In this document: piece after piece, positions 1-10,793 of the stretch
Position numbering within the stretch: the stretch's first letter is position 1
How the letters are laid out: every line of letters starts with the position of its first letter
Assembly: GCA_030280995.1 (NCBI GenBank)
Contig: JASXTE010000002.1
Location: forward strand, 26,013,683 to 26,077,682
From: Hemileia vastatrix
Taxonomy: Eukaryota; Basidiomycota; Pucciniomycetes; Pucciniales; Zaghouaniaceae
Direction: 5' to 3'
Length of the DNA: 64,000 nt
The notes under the pieces: generated by a model
Databases searched by the model: none
The model's input: the letters and a program-made list of their open reading frames with translations, nothing else
Told to the model about the DNA's origin: nothing
Position numbers and translations under genes: made by a program

Positions 1-2016
1 ATAGACAAACCCAATGATCCAGGATAATTAATATAAGCAACTGAAAACCCTGATATCGCACTGTTTTTTTTTTAAAAAATAAAAAAGAAAAAAAATCAAT
101 TCTAAAGCCCATCACAAGATGTATATATATTTACATATCTATCTATTATTCACCCAAAACCAAAGCAACACTCCCAGCCCCCCCCCCCCCCAAGAAAAAA
201 AAAGTAACTTACAAAGCCGCAGTCGAAGGAGAAAACTGATTAATCAATGTTCCATGAGGGCCACCATGAGGAATCATAATTAAAGGTGGAATAACGTTTT
301 TCACGTCATTTTTCATTTTAGTTTTAACTTCTCCATCACTATCACCTTTACCTTCTTGTTTTTCTTTAGTTTTTTGACCATCTTCACCTCCAATTTCCAC
401 AACCTTAGCTTTATTTTTTGAGCAAGAAGCAGATGAAGAAGCAGAAGAAGAAAAAGTAGTGACAATAATATCCATGGGACCTAATTCAGAATTTCGACAT
501 TCTATTGTTTTAGTTTGTATTTGAGGTAAGATAGAGTTCACTGAAGCAAAAAAAAACATAAACATAAACATCAAGATGAAATGAAATGAAGAGATGAGAC
601 AAATGTATGAATCGAGTAGGGCTTACATTGGTGAGGAGGATAAAATTCTTTCAATTTAACCGCGATAAACGAATTTTCAAACGGGCACTTATTATGAAGA
701 TATTGAATGAAATACAATCTCAATGGTACACCCATACTACTAAACGCAACTAAAACCGAATCCTTCTGATTTGTTTGACATAAATTCAAACTACCCGTTT
801 GATGGTCAACTGACAATGGCATCTGATGAATCTTTGCAGTTTTTAAATGAATGATTAAAATGACTTGTTGAGATTTCCATAAACTGTTAACAAGTAAATA
901 AGATTGATGGTTGAGATATAAAAAAGGACATGAAGATAATTGATCGACGTAAAGACCTGGGAAAGGGTTTTCTGAAGTAGGTTCTTCTACTGACGGAATC
1001 AAGACATCGTTTAATTCTGTTGTCAAATTGGAAGAAGAGATATCTCGAACATGTAGAGTACAACAAGATGCATGAGCACCTCCGATAGGATTAGAAACAT
1101 AAACTAAAAGATCATTAAATACTCTAGGTGAACGAGCGGATCTATAAATACTAGAGATTCGACGAATTTTGATATGCCAAAGATCTTTTCTTTTGGTTGT
1201 TGAAGATTCATTTTGAGAAGAACGCTTTGGTTTAGGAGAGATTTCCAAATGGTAAATAGAACTTAATCTGTTTTGACAATAAACTAAACCAAGTCTTCTG
1301 CCATCGGGTAAAGTTGAATAACCCGTCACAAAGAGATGAAATGTTTTAGAATCTGATGAATCGAGAGAATTCAGAGAAAAGACAGGTTGAGCATAAACAG
1401 TTTCATAAGATCCATCTAGATTGGTTAATTGGCTGATTCGTTTAATTTTTTTCTTAGAGGGAAGAGAAAAAGGATAAGAGGGTCGATCGATTGAAAAGAG
1501 AAAGATGGCAGGGAGACGAATTTTGTCAAGTTGTTCGCCGAAATGAGGAAGGTAACGATGTTTATGAGCCAAAAAACCAATATCATTAGGATGGATTTGA
1601 GTATGTTTAGGGGAAGATTCAGCTACATAAACTAAAGCAGATTCATCTTCATTCCACTGAGGATCGCCAAAAGAAGAATTGATAATAAAAGAGCCATGTA
1701 AGTCAGAGACATCTTCACAGAGCAACAGAGAGTTGGATTCTAAATCCCATAACTCTATAAACCTTCTCAATGGAGTAGCAGATAGAGGGTCAGATACATT
1801 CTTGAAGACACACTGTAGGTTTGATGATGGAGAAGAAGATTTGAACTGAATTTCAGGAGAGTTTTGGATAGGATGACTGGCCACTACATGGGGATTGGAT
1901 TGAGAATTGGAAGGAAGAAGATTGAAATTCTGAGTAAAGGAATGAGAGGACATTCTTGTATAGTTGCGGACAGTGTAGTTTAGATCCACTGCTGGAGAAG
2001 AAAAAAGATGAGTCAA
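1..2016 (-). CDS. Acylaminoacyl-peptidase-like serine peptidase (S9C), C-terminus cut by window edge
   Basis: Members of this family remove N-acylated residues from blocked peptides in the cytosol; an N-terminal beta-propeller precedes an alpha/beta-hydrolase domain. Three exons are visible: 627-2016, 213-540 and 1-60, joined by introns 541-626 (GTAAGC..TTCAG) and 61-212 (GTAAGT..ACAG); frames stay in register. Exon 1 holds propeller sequence aligning with the mammalian enzyme (F-I-E-L-W-D, A-L-V-Y-V-A-E, G-L-V-Y-C-Q-N-R). Exon 2 holds the hydrolase entry motif M-I-P-H-G-G-P-H, and exon 3 the following G-F-S-V-A-Y-I-N-Y-P-G-S strand. The catalytic Ser, Asp and His lie beyond position 1. Start at 2016 is the first ATG; a second ATG 22 codons in is possible. 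Exon 2 has a Ser- then Lys/Glu/Gly-rich insert of about 55 residues before HGGPH, absent in the mammalian protein. The 5' end faces the FIST gene. Family assignment is secure; enzymatic activity is inferred. Confidence 0.85.
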
Positions 2017-2544
2017 AGGATGAAGAGATGGATGTACACATGTAAGAAAGAAAACAGACCAGATGAGTGATTAAAAGAAGCAGAGTGGAGAGTGGGGATG
2101 GAAGCCAAGGCATGAAAAGTGTGCAAGGGGGAGGAGGCCATTTGTAGCCACTTGGAGAGAAGAAAGAAGGAAACAAAAGATGGGACTCAAAATAATATTA
2201 AAGAAAACCAAAGTACTTATATATATATATATTATAATTATAACATTTATTTATTTCCCTATTCATTTTCAGTCTTTCTAAGACTGATCCAATCCATTAG
2301 CCACCTGGATCAGTCCATCTTCAGGAAGATCATCCACCTCTTGAATTCCTCTTCATGGAGTCTTCTTGCTCATGAAGATGCAGGTTCACCTTGGAACAAA
2401 GAATTGAATATTGAAAGAAAGAAGGAAAGAAAGAAAGAAAGAAAGAAAGAAATAAATAAATAAATAAATAAAGAAATAGAAAAGAATAAGACCATCTTGG
2501 TCCATAGAAATAAAAGATTGGCCTTCTTTTTCCATCAGTTCATA
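2017..2544. promoter_or_regulatory. Shared divergent intergenic region of the two host genes
   Basis: About 530 bases separate the two divergent start codons, so both promoters must lie here or overlap the first exons. It contains an AT run near 2220-2232 and a GAAA/AAAT microsatellite. No TATA box or known operator could be assigned with confidence. Confidence 0.4.
2413..2476 (+). repeat. GAAA / AAAT microsatellite
   Basis: Tandem GAAA units grade into AAAT units within the divergent promoter region. Such tetranucleotide runs are length-variable; no function is evident. Confidence 0.8.
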
Positions 2545-4675
2545 ATGAAGTTCCCTCACTGGCAATCTGTCTCTTTTCTGGCCACAAAGCCACAGCAGCT
2601 CATCTCTCAACTCCACCAAAATATCCTCTTCAGGAATATTATCTCTCACTCTCCTCATCATCAACAGAAACAACAAGTCATCTTGGTCTCCATTTCAAAA
2701 CATCTTCCCTCTCAACATCTCCTTCCCATCCTGCAACTCCTATCTTCCTCTTCTTCTGCCCATCTCATTGGGTGTTTGGTGGATCCTTTCTCTCTTCAAA
2801 ACTTCAATAATAACAATAACAAACCCATTAACATTAATACCAATCTTAACAATAGCAATAACAACATCAACTCCCTTTACTCTGTCTCCCTTGCAAGATG
2901 GATTCCTCAACCTCACTCCAACATCCGTCTCTCCGTCTTCAGATCATCCTTTCCTTCTCCATCTCCCATCGCTGTAGGCCGTGAAATCATCCCTCAATCC
3001 AATCGTATCAAAGATGACTCCCTTCTTCACTCGCTCATGTCTAATCATCATCCCTCAACTCCTCAATGGTCCCATATTGGGCCAAAACTTACTTTACGTA
3101 GTCCTCAAGAACTCAATCATATTCCGTCTGTTTCCATCTTTCCATTTTTTTTCCTATTTACCTATCTGACTTTTTCTCCTTCATTTCAATCCGTTATATA
3201 TATCAAGTCCTCATCAAGTCAATTCAGTTCTTTTCTTTTCGTCTCCATCACCTTATCCGTTACTCGATAGTTTCACTCATCGTTTCAAGTCTTCGCAAAT
3301 CCTTGGCTTGATAGGTTCTTCTACTCCTTTTGAAACCGGAAGAGATTGTACTTTGATTCATAACGAATGGGTAGGTGAAAAAGGTGCGGTTGGAATCGTT
3401 CAATGGACTGAAGATGACGATAATAATAATAATAATACCAAATATCATCATCAACCTCCAAATCTTCCTAGTCTTAAAGTTCATTATGATGCTTATCAAC
3501 CTCTTTTACCACCTATGGTTGTCACAAGGCATGTCAATGAAACCTTCCTTCACTTTTACATGTATATATACTCATATTGACTGAATGAATATACTGTGAT
3601 GTGCATAGTGCAAAAGGAAATATTATCATGACTCTAGATAACAAAAACGCATCAGGTGCTCTCCTTCCTGCTATCAATAATCTATTGGAAAAATCAAATC
3701 ACGAAATACAAGATTTCTATCTGGCTTTTTTATCTCATAGAATACCTTCAGTCAGTCTATCTACCTATCTATACAGCTACATTGAAAATGGTTGGTGCAG
3801 GTTTCCAAGTTTTACCCAACTTACCCAGCATTTTTCCTCATTATTTCATCCTGCTAGCTTTTTGCCCGCAAAAATTGCTGAGTATCATGAGCAAAATCTT
3901 GAAAAGCTGCACCAACCTTTTTCAATTTAGCTGTATACACACACACACATTCTCTCTCTCCGTCTTTTTTTTTGGGGGGGGGCCAACATTTTTGTTAATC
4001 ATAGTTTTTTTTTTCTTGTTCGGTGGGGGTTGAAATAGGATGAAATGACAGATACATTGAATTCATCATCGATACAAGGAATTTCTAAAATTATTGGAGG
4101 TGATCCTAAGAGAGGAACTTTAGGAGTAGAGAAAGAGGAAAGCATTCCAGTGGACCAATTAGTTCAAGTATGGATTTTATCTCTCTCTCTCTTTTTCTTG
4201 TTTATATATATATATAAATAGATTTGATTTTGAATTATTGTCTAAATCATTTGATTAAGTGGATGTTCCTTGCTAATCATTTTCATTTTTATTTCAATGA
4301 TAATGTTACCTTCCCATGGAATTCAAATAGCTTGTTTATCGACCCATCAAAGATTCATCACTTCATCACACTCATCAAGATCATCTTAATATCACTCCAA
4401 AAACACTTCAATCAAGATTTGAATTTCATTCATCTCCTTCATCTATATCTGTTCCATCACTTTTAATGAATAAGCAAGTTAGTTTGGGAGATGACGCCGT
4501 TGAATTAAATGATGTATTTTTAGCTACTAGTGAACGTGGGTTTGTTTTTGGGTCTTCTTGTAGTAGCAGTGGTGGTGGTGCTGGTGAGAAGGAAGATGAG
4601 AGAAAGAAAATAAGTGAAGAGGGTTATAAAGGAATTTGTTGTGTTGATGATGTGTTTGCAGTATTGAAAATGTAA
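2545..4675 (+). CDS. FIST-domain protein, multi-exon
   Basis: FIST domains (FIST_N plus FIST_C) are sensor-like modules in signalling and F-box proteins; the ligand is not known here. The first exon from 2545 carries the N-terminal strand V-I-L-V-S-I-S and L-I-G-C-L. The next exon (about 3210-3527) has S-Q-I-L-G-L-I-G-S-S-T-P-F. Exon near 3611-3748 reads A-K-G-N-I-I-M-T-L-D..A-S-G-A-L-L-P-A-I. Exon near 4041-4168 has I-S-K-I-I-G-G-D-P-K-R-G-T. The last exon (4331-4675) starts L-V-Y-R-P and contains V-F-L-A-T-S-E-R-G-F-V-F-G before the stop. Some splice sites are clear (GTCAGT at about 3750; AAATAG ending at 4330); the joint near 3120-3210 and an exon between 3800 and 3930 are uncertain. Start at 2545 was preferred over 2497 because the upstream 16 codons do not look conserved; this is a judgement. 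Asn and Ser runs interrupt the N-terminal half. Confidence 0.65.
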
Positions 4676-4939
4676 TCTAATCCTCACTTGAATGCTGATC
4701 ATCATCACCATCATTTATGTCAAATGTTTGAAGTCCTTTTTCAACACTTCTTATATATACATACACCACAAAAAAACACCTGGCACCTGCTAGCAGATGA
4801 AAATCCATTAATCCATTTGTGACTCAATAATAACTCAGATTTGATGCCATGTGAGCTGGCAAGTTCAGTGTACAGTAAACAGTCTTCTCAGATGAATTAC
4901 AGCTGAACTGAAATTGATAAAAAAAAAATGAAGCACTTA

Positions 4940-4980
<41 letters not shown>

Positions 4981-5319
4981 AAAAAGCAAAAAAAAAAAAA
5001 TCATGATTAGCAAAGAAAAATTCAATAAAAATAAAAAAAAAAAGACTTACCTGGTGAGATGAGTTAAAAAAAAATGCAACCAAAATATTTGAGGGATGTT
5101 TGAGGAAAGGAGAAAAAGGATATGAGTGAAGAATGAAAAAAAGAAACACTGAAAAAATAGGCAATTTCATGTTGAGCTGGTGAAAGAAACCCAATGAGCC
5201 ATCCAAAAAAGAGATATTCACTGTAAATTCAAAATAAAAATGAATACGCAGCAAACAAAAACACCAAGCCAAGTGAATAAAGTATAAAAAGTGGAAATTT
5301 GGAAAGTATGAAGACAAAA
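4676..5319. other. Intergenic stretch with long poly-A tract, no gene seen
   Basis: Contains an uninterrupted A run of about 39 bases around 4941-4979, further A-rich tracts to 5045, and AT-rich sequence between the FIST gene and the Harbinger remnant. Open frames here are low-complexity (Phe runs) and not supported. Confidence 0.5.
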
Positions 5320-5810
5320 AATTAAAAGGGTTGTGTGTCAAAATGGTGGAGGGTGATTGGCATAATGACAGAGAATATGCTGCTTGAATGAATGTTTTGT
5401 GATTCAAGGGAGGGGAGAGCCAGTGCTGGTTCAGGATCCTCTTCTTCATAAAGATCATTACGCTCATCATTTAAATCAGCTAGGATATTGTGGAGTATAA
5501 TGCAAGTCATGATCCAATGATTTTCAGTTTTGACTTCAATTTTTTTTGAAATTGGATTCTGAGCTCCTGGAGACTAAAAAATCTTCCCTTTAAAATACCA
5601 ATAGCATGTTCAATCCATACTCTTGATTGGGAAAGGTGATAATTAAAGGTGGTTTTGGGGTCATTTTCTAAAGTTTCACCATGGAAAGCAGGTATGATGT
5701 ACTTTCCACTTGAATATGCTGATTCTTCAAGGAGGTAATGAGATTTGTCAAAGTATGAGTCAGGACTTTGAGAAATCCTCATTCTTTGGAAGACAGAAGA
5801 GTCATGACAT
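5320..5810 (-). pseudogene. PIF/Harbinger-type transposase, C-terminal part
   Basis: The fragment carries family hallmarks: R-V-W-I-E-H-A-I-G-I-L-K-G-R-F (DDE_Tnp_4 final acidic region) and, in a neighbouring frame, W-I-M-T-C-I-I-L-H-N-I-L. A one-base frameshift near 5525-5550 separates the two. Its upstream sequence D-S-S-V-F-Q-R-M-R-I is interrupted at 5810/5811 by element 1, and the gene resumes at 16749. Without the insertion the frame reads G-S-C-H-D-S, as expected for the family. It is a dead copy split by an LTR element. Confidence 0.85.
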
Positions 5811-6943
5811 TATGGTAAGGTAAACTCTTACAGTCGCCTTGCTGTAAGCAGAATCCGGAGGAGATATGTGGATTTAGCTGAAAACCCCGTCCTTCCAATA
5901 AAAATAACAAAATGGGAATTCTAAATCACTAAGCTAACCAATCTACTTGGATCCGATTGATGAAAATAATAAAACTCTAAAATAATTAACGCTTATTGAG
6001 ATTTAATGATTGTAGCTGTTGAGAAAAGAAATACTGATAACAACAATTAAGGTATACCAGTGAAAGATCTGAAAAGATTGACTTTTATGTTTTTATAATA
6101 ATTTAAATTTATATGAGACAGAAATAATCAAGTCCCAGTGATGAAGACCTTTCTAAAGATACCCTATATGAAGTGTGTTTTTAATTGTTGAATAGTATTT
6201 CTAAAATGTTAAATATAAAAAATATAAAGTTATAAGGGTATTACAATTTATTTAATTTGTTGAGTAATAAAAAATGAGACCATGGTGGTTAATGATTAAG
6301 CTTTATGATGTGTTCCCCCCTCTCAATTTCGAGTTTGAGAAGCGCTTAAGTATTCCGAGTCACGTGCCTAAGTTTTCCCCTCCAGAGCTCTTCCAGAGTC
6401 AATCCGGAGCCCGTACGGAGTCCGTACGGAGTCAAAGCGGAGTCCGTACGGAGTCGAAACGGAGTCCGTCCGGACTTCCGGACTCAATTAGAACCTTAAA
6501 ACTATAATAAAAAATCTAGAAAAATTACACATAATAGAGCTACTTCCCCTTTACATACCAAACTAAATTTCGTAGTCTGCGCAGCTCTAATTACCCCGTG
6601 AAAATTCATCGAAGTTAAGTAATTTCTGAAAACGTAAATATTTCTATAAAACTTTAAAATTCATTTAAAAATATAAGAAAAATAGTAAAAATTCTGGGAA
6701 AATTTCCCAAGGTTCTTGAGTGACTTGACTTAATACTTATAAATTTTTCAGACCATAAAAATAAGTTTTCTCCGTAAAATAAATTGTATTTGTATAGGCA
6801 TTCACTCGTGACCAATTTCTTCATATTTTAAACTCCAATAAATTAAATAAAACCCTTATATAAAAAATAATAACGTCAATCTTGCATGCCGTAATAACTC
6901 CATTTACGTATTTAGGTGCCGTACTAAACTTTAGGCTACCACA
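5811..6943 (-). repeat. Element 1 3' LTR
   Basis: Matches 15638-16748 along its whole length. Near the outer edge an inverted repeat CTTACAG..CTGTAAG (5832-5853) is kept in both LTRs and in the decayed LTR at 53270. A tandem array of CGTACGGAGTC-type units at about 6408-6485 has one 22-bp unit more than the other LTR, which accounts for the whole length difference. Confidence 0.92.
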
Positions 6944-6953
6944 TCCTCCCTCC
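6944..6953 (-). other. Polypurine tract of element 1
   Basis: Sense-strand GGAGGGAGGA lies directly against the 3' LTR, the expected place for plus-strand DNA priming. Confidence 0.7.
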
Positions 6954-7131
6954 AATTGAGAATGTCCCCATTCGTAAAACTTTGCATAAGTGGTTGAGCA
7001 ATTCCAAAAGAATTATCTTTTCTAATAAAATAATTTGATAAATTTGTTTTAGCTGGTCTTCTTTTAAATCTTTATAATAAAAATGTTCTTTCTTCTTCTC
7101 TGGCTTGATATAACATAAAATAAAATAATAT

Positions 7132-9089
7132 AAATCTTGTGATGATTCCACTACGAGAGCAAGGTTTGAATCCCTTCAGACTCCCATATACCAGTCTTCC
7201 TTCTTGTCACAGCATTGAGAGAGTGGATCTTCCTATGAGCCGAATACTCCTGATTCCAACCTCATAGGGCCCCCCACTGAGCCGAATTCTATGATTCCAA
7301 TCTCGCCATAAGGTCCTCCAAGCTTCACACCAAAAAAAATGGCCTAACTATGAGGCACTAAAAAAATCATTCCCTAAAATCCAACTACCATCCTAACTTC
7401 TGATTCCTTCATCACAATTTTCAAACTTTGCTATACAGAAAACCCATAAAATACTTTTTCCAAGCTTCCAATAATAATATTAACTTTAGACCATGTTAAA
7501 GCGCCACAAATTTCATATAATTAACCATTATTCTTTCCTTAGCAGCATCACCACCTGAAATTTTAACCTCCTAAAGCTTATCAGCACCCGATTCCAGAAA
7601 TGATTGAATAACCACTTTAGAGTCTTAGTGGACAGTGATAAATTAAAAGATTGAATTGAGTTATCCAAACAAGATTGACATTCCAGTTTAAAGTCTTGGT
7701 GGACCAAACATATAATCAATTGCCAGTTTATGGTCTTGGTAGACCAAAGATCGTTCAAGTGCATAAATAACTTAAAATATTCCTAAGTAAGGCCTAGGCT
7801 TGACCAAAGATTGAATAAACTTGATAATCCAGTTTAAAGTCATAGTGGACCAAACATTTGATCGACAAGTAATCCAGTATAAGGCCATAGTGGACCAATG
7901 AATGTTGAATTATCCTGCAGATATTAATTTTCCAGTTTAAAGTCATAGTGGACTAAAACAATGAATGAACTACCAGTTTAAAGTCATGGTGGACCAAACA
8001 TTTGATCGATAAGAAATCCAGTTTAAGGTCATGGTGGACCCAACACTTGATAATAGTCCAGTTTAAGGTCTTGGTGGACCTAACAACTTCTCTATCCTAA
8101 AACCCAGATTAAATCTTGTGATGATTCCACTACGAGAGCAAGGTTTGAATCCCTTCAGACTCCCATATACCAGTCTTCCTTCTTGTCACAGCATTGAGAG
8201 AGTGGATCTTCCTATGAGCCGAATACTCCTGATTCCAACCTCATAGGGCCCCCCACTGAGCCAAATTCTATGATTCCAATCTCGCCATAAGGTCCTCCAA
8301 GCTTCACACCAAAAAAAAAATGGCCTAACTATGAGGCACTAAAAAAATCATTCCCTAAAATCCAACTACCATCCTAACTTCTGATTCCTTCATCACAATT
8401 TTCAAACTTTGCTATACAGCAAACCCATAAAATACTTTTGCCAGGCTTCCAATAATAATTTTAACTTTAGACCATGTTAAAGCGCCACAAATTTCACCTA
8501 ATTAACCATTATGCTTTCCTTAGCATCATCACCACCTAAAATTTTAACCTCTTAAAGCTTATCAGCACCCAATTCCAGAAATAATTGAATAACCAGTTTA
8601 GAGTCTTAGTGGACAGTGATAAATTAAAAGATTGAATTGAGTTATCCAAACAAGATTGACATTCCAATTTAAAGTCTTGGTAGACCAAACATATAATCGA
8701 TTGCCAGTTTATGGTCTTGGTGGACCAAAGATCGTTTAGGTGCATAAATAACTTGATAAATTCCTAAGTAAGGCCTAGGCTTGACCAAAGATTGAATAAA
8801 TTTGATAATCCAGTTTAATTTCATAGTGGACCAAACATTTGATTGACAAGTAATCCAGTATAAGGTCATAGTGGACCAATGAATGTTGAATTATCCTGCA
8901 GATATTAATTTTCCAGTTTAAAGTCATAGTGGACTAAACAATGAATGAACTACCAGTTTAAAGTCATGGTGGACCAAACATTTAATCGATAAGAAATCCA
9001 GTTTAAGGTCATGGTGGACCCAACAGCTTGATAACAGTCCAGTTTAAGGTCTTGGTGGACCTAACATTTGATAACACTCCAGTTTAAGG
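7132..9089. repeat. 979-bp tandem duplication in the 3' tail
   Basis: A unit starting AAATCTTGTGATGATTCC at 7132 is repeated at 8111 with few differences (offset 979). Each copy holds the block 'GATGATTCCACTACGAG..' and a set of stem-loop motifs. Element F has the same block once (from about 55200), so the duplication is specific to element 1 or its recent ancestors. Confidence 0.85.
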
Positions 9090-9495
9090 TCTTGGTGGAC
9101 CTAACATTTGATTTATATATAAAAAAAATCCGTCTCCGAAAATATCCATAAAATCTTGAAAATCCTTGAAATTCAGTTTAAAGTCTTGAAGGACTAACAG
9201 CTCCATTATAAAATCTTTAATGAAAGTCTTGAAAATTAGCCAGTTTAAAGTCTTGGAGGACTAACAGCTCCAAAATTTGTATAAAAACCTTAAGGAAAGT
9301 CTTGAACAGTAGCAAGTTTAAAGTCTTGGAGGACTAACAGATCCAAAATATGTATAAAAAAACTTAAAGAACGTCTTGCACAGCAGCCAGTTTAAAGTCT
9401 AGGAGGACTAACAGATCCAAAATACATATATAAAAAAAAAACCTTAAAGAACATCTTGAACAGTAGCCAGTTTAAAGTCTTGGAGGACTAACAGA
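7610..9495 (-). repeat. Stem-loop array, GGTC/GACC and AGTC/GACT classes
   Basis: On the sense strand each unit reads stem (4 nt) - loop (C-N-N-N-A-A/T) - stem (4 nt) - N-TAAACTGG. Examples on the plus strand are at about 7683, 7720, 7828, 7931, 7971, 8015, 8055 and their copies about 979 bases later, then 9172, 9238, 9310, 9386 and 9465. Stems are GGTC/GACC or AGTC/GACT; both sides change together. The single-stranded-looking TAAACTGG flank is nearly invariant. Spacing is irregular (about 35-75 bases) and units are always in the sense orientation. Confidence 0.85.
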
Positions 9496-9719
9496 TGTCT
9501 TGAATTAAAATCCCATAGGTATTGAGTTCCCCTAGACCCTGTTTCCTGTCTAAACTAAATGAATAAAACTAAAAAAAAATGAAGACTGAAAAATAATAAA
9601 ACTAAGAAATATAATAATTTTGATTTAATTAATTTTTTTTTATTTTATTATTTTATTATTTTATTTTTATTTTTATTTTTATTATTATTATTATTATTAT
9701 TTTTATTTTTTTTAATTTT

Positions 9720-9752
<33 letters not shown>

Positions 9753-9929
9753 TGTTTTAAAATAAAAGATTTTAGAAAAGATAGTTTTTAAATAAAAGTT
9801 AAAATTTAATTTTAAAGAAAGATAAATGAATGTGAAAAGAAAGATAAAAAAAGTACTAAAAAAATTTTAAAATAAAATTTTAAAAGATGCCCCCCGGCCA
9901 TTTGATGAGCCGTACCCTCGACATCATAC

Positions 9930-9955
9930 CCACATACAAGTGCAACTTGATGTGG
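9930..9955. other. Palindromic hairpin CCACATC..GATGTGG, element 1 copy
   Basis: A near-palindrome of about 25 bases with arms CCACAT / ATGTGG. Equivalent sites lie at 29054 and 29246 in element 2 and at 57453 in element F, always followed on the sense side by a block ending GCTCATCAA.TGGC. Confidence 0.7.
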
Positions 9956-10024
9956 TTACACAATTTTGAGAAATTGAAAAGAAAAGAAAATAAATGAAAG
10001 TTTTTAGAAGATAATTTTTATAAT

Positions 10025-10086
10025 GATGATCACTGGGTGGGCTCCCTCCAATTTATAAAAATGATTAGAGACCACCAGTGAGCATC
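10025..10086. other. Long hairpin GATCACTGG..CCAGTGA, element 1 copy
   Basis: Arms of about 18 bases (GATCACTGGGTGGGCTCCC against GAGACCACCAGTGAGCATC) enclose an A/T-rich loop. The same hairpin, with compatible changes, is at 28805-28860 in element 2 and 57550-57605 in element F. Confidence 0.75.
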
Positions 10087-10211
10087 ACCTTTACATTAAT
10101 TCATAATATATATTAAAGAAAAGAAATCACAATCTAACATAAAAAATCAAAAACAAAATAAAATAAAAAAAATCTTGAATCCGGCGTTGAGAGCGGTGTC
10201 TCTTGATTCGT

Positions 10212-10793
10212 TCCAGTTTATAGTCTTAGTGGACTTCCTATAATTAAAAGACAAAGCCAGGATTCAACTAGAAACAGGGAAAATTTTGGAAACGAACATT
10301 ATGGGGTAATTGTGTATAGAGCAGCCAGCCCATCAATTACCCCCACACTTGCCAATATTAAATTAAGAAGGTTCCCCTGTGAACACTTCTTCCAATAAAT
10401 TTTAAAAAATTTTCCAACACTATCTTCATCCATATTTTACGAATTTTAAGTTTTTTTTTTTTTTTTTTTTTTGAAAATTTCAAAGAAAGTCTTCTTGCAT
10501 TTCGTTAAGTTTCATCATAGTTTCGTTGCCCATATGCAGTGTAACGATAGTAATGTATTTTTGATAAAAATAAGAAGATAGTTTATACTCGTTGCGGAGG
10601 AATCCATAAAATTTTGTAGATATCATAGTTTATCCTCATTGCGGAGGTATAAATTTAATAAAAGTCATTAAAATTGTAGTTTATCCTCATTTCGGAGTTA
10701 TCCATATAATTTCATAAATGTCATAGTTTATCCTCATTGCGGAGGAATCCATAAAGTTTCATTGATATCATAGTTTATCCTCCTTGCGGAGGA
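10212..10793 (-). repeat. Stem-loop array, CCTC/GAGG class, running into the integrase stop
   Basis: Units at about 10578, 10626, 10678, 10726 and 10771 read CCTC-CGCAAT-GAGG-ATAAACTAT on the sense strand, with one AGTC/GACT unit at 10212. The last unit overlaps the end of the integrase ORF, which therefore ends L-R-K-E-D-K-L; there the loop is shortened so that a 5-bp stem CCTCC/GGAGG encloses GCAA, a GNRA-type tetraloop. The unit after the element 2 integrase (about 28227) is the equivalent. Confidence 0.8.

Larger units (their letters stand above)
6957..10767 (-). other. Non-coding 3' tail of element 1, rich in repeated stem-loops
   Basis: No credible ORF lies between the integrase stop and the 3' LTR. 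The stretch contains a 979-bp tandem duplication, more than 25 small stem-loop repeats, two larger hairpins, and pyrimidine/A-T tracts including T runs at about 9721-9751 and 10450-10472. The same blocks occur in the same order in element 2 (28225-29692) and element F (54265-58035), so the tail is a conserved part of the family, not debris. Confidence 0.8.

Noticed and set aside
2119..2463. 114-residue plus-strand ORF in the host intergenic region
   Set aside because: Consists of AT-repeat and GAAA-repeat translation (Tyr/Ile and Lys/Glu runs) and overlaps the start of the peptidase gene.
4937..5470. 177-residue minus-strand ORF
   Set aside because: Its C-terminal part is a Phe run from the poly-A tract and the rest is low-complexity; it overlaps the Harbinger remnant in another frame.
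7610..9495. Regularly repeated units that superficially resemble a CRISPR array
   Set aside because: Repeats are short, imperfect stem-loops with uneven spacing, spacers are themselves duplicated, they lie inside a eukaryotic LTR element, and no cas genes exist.
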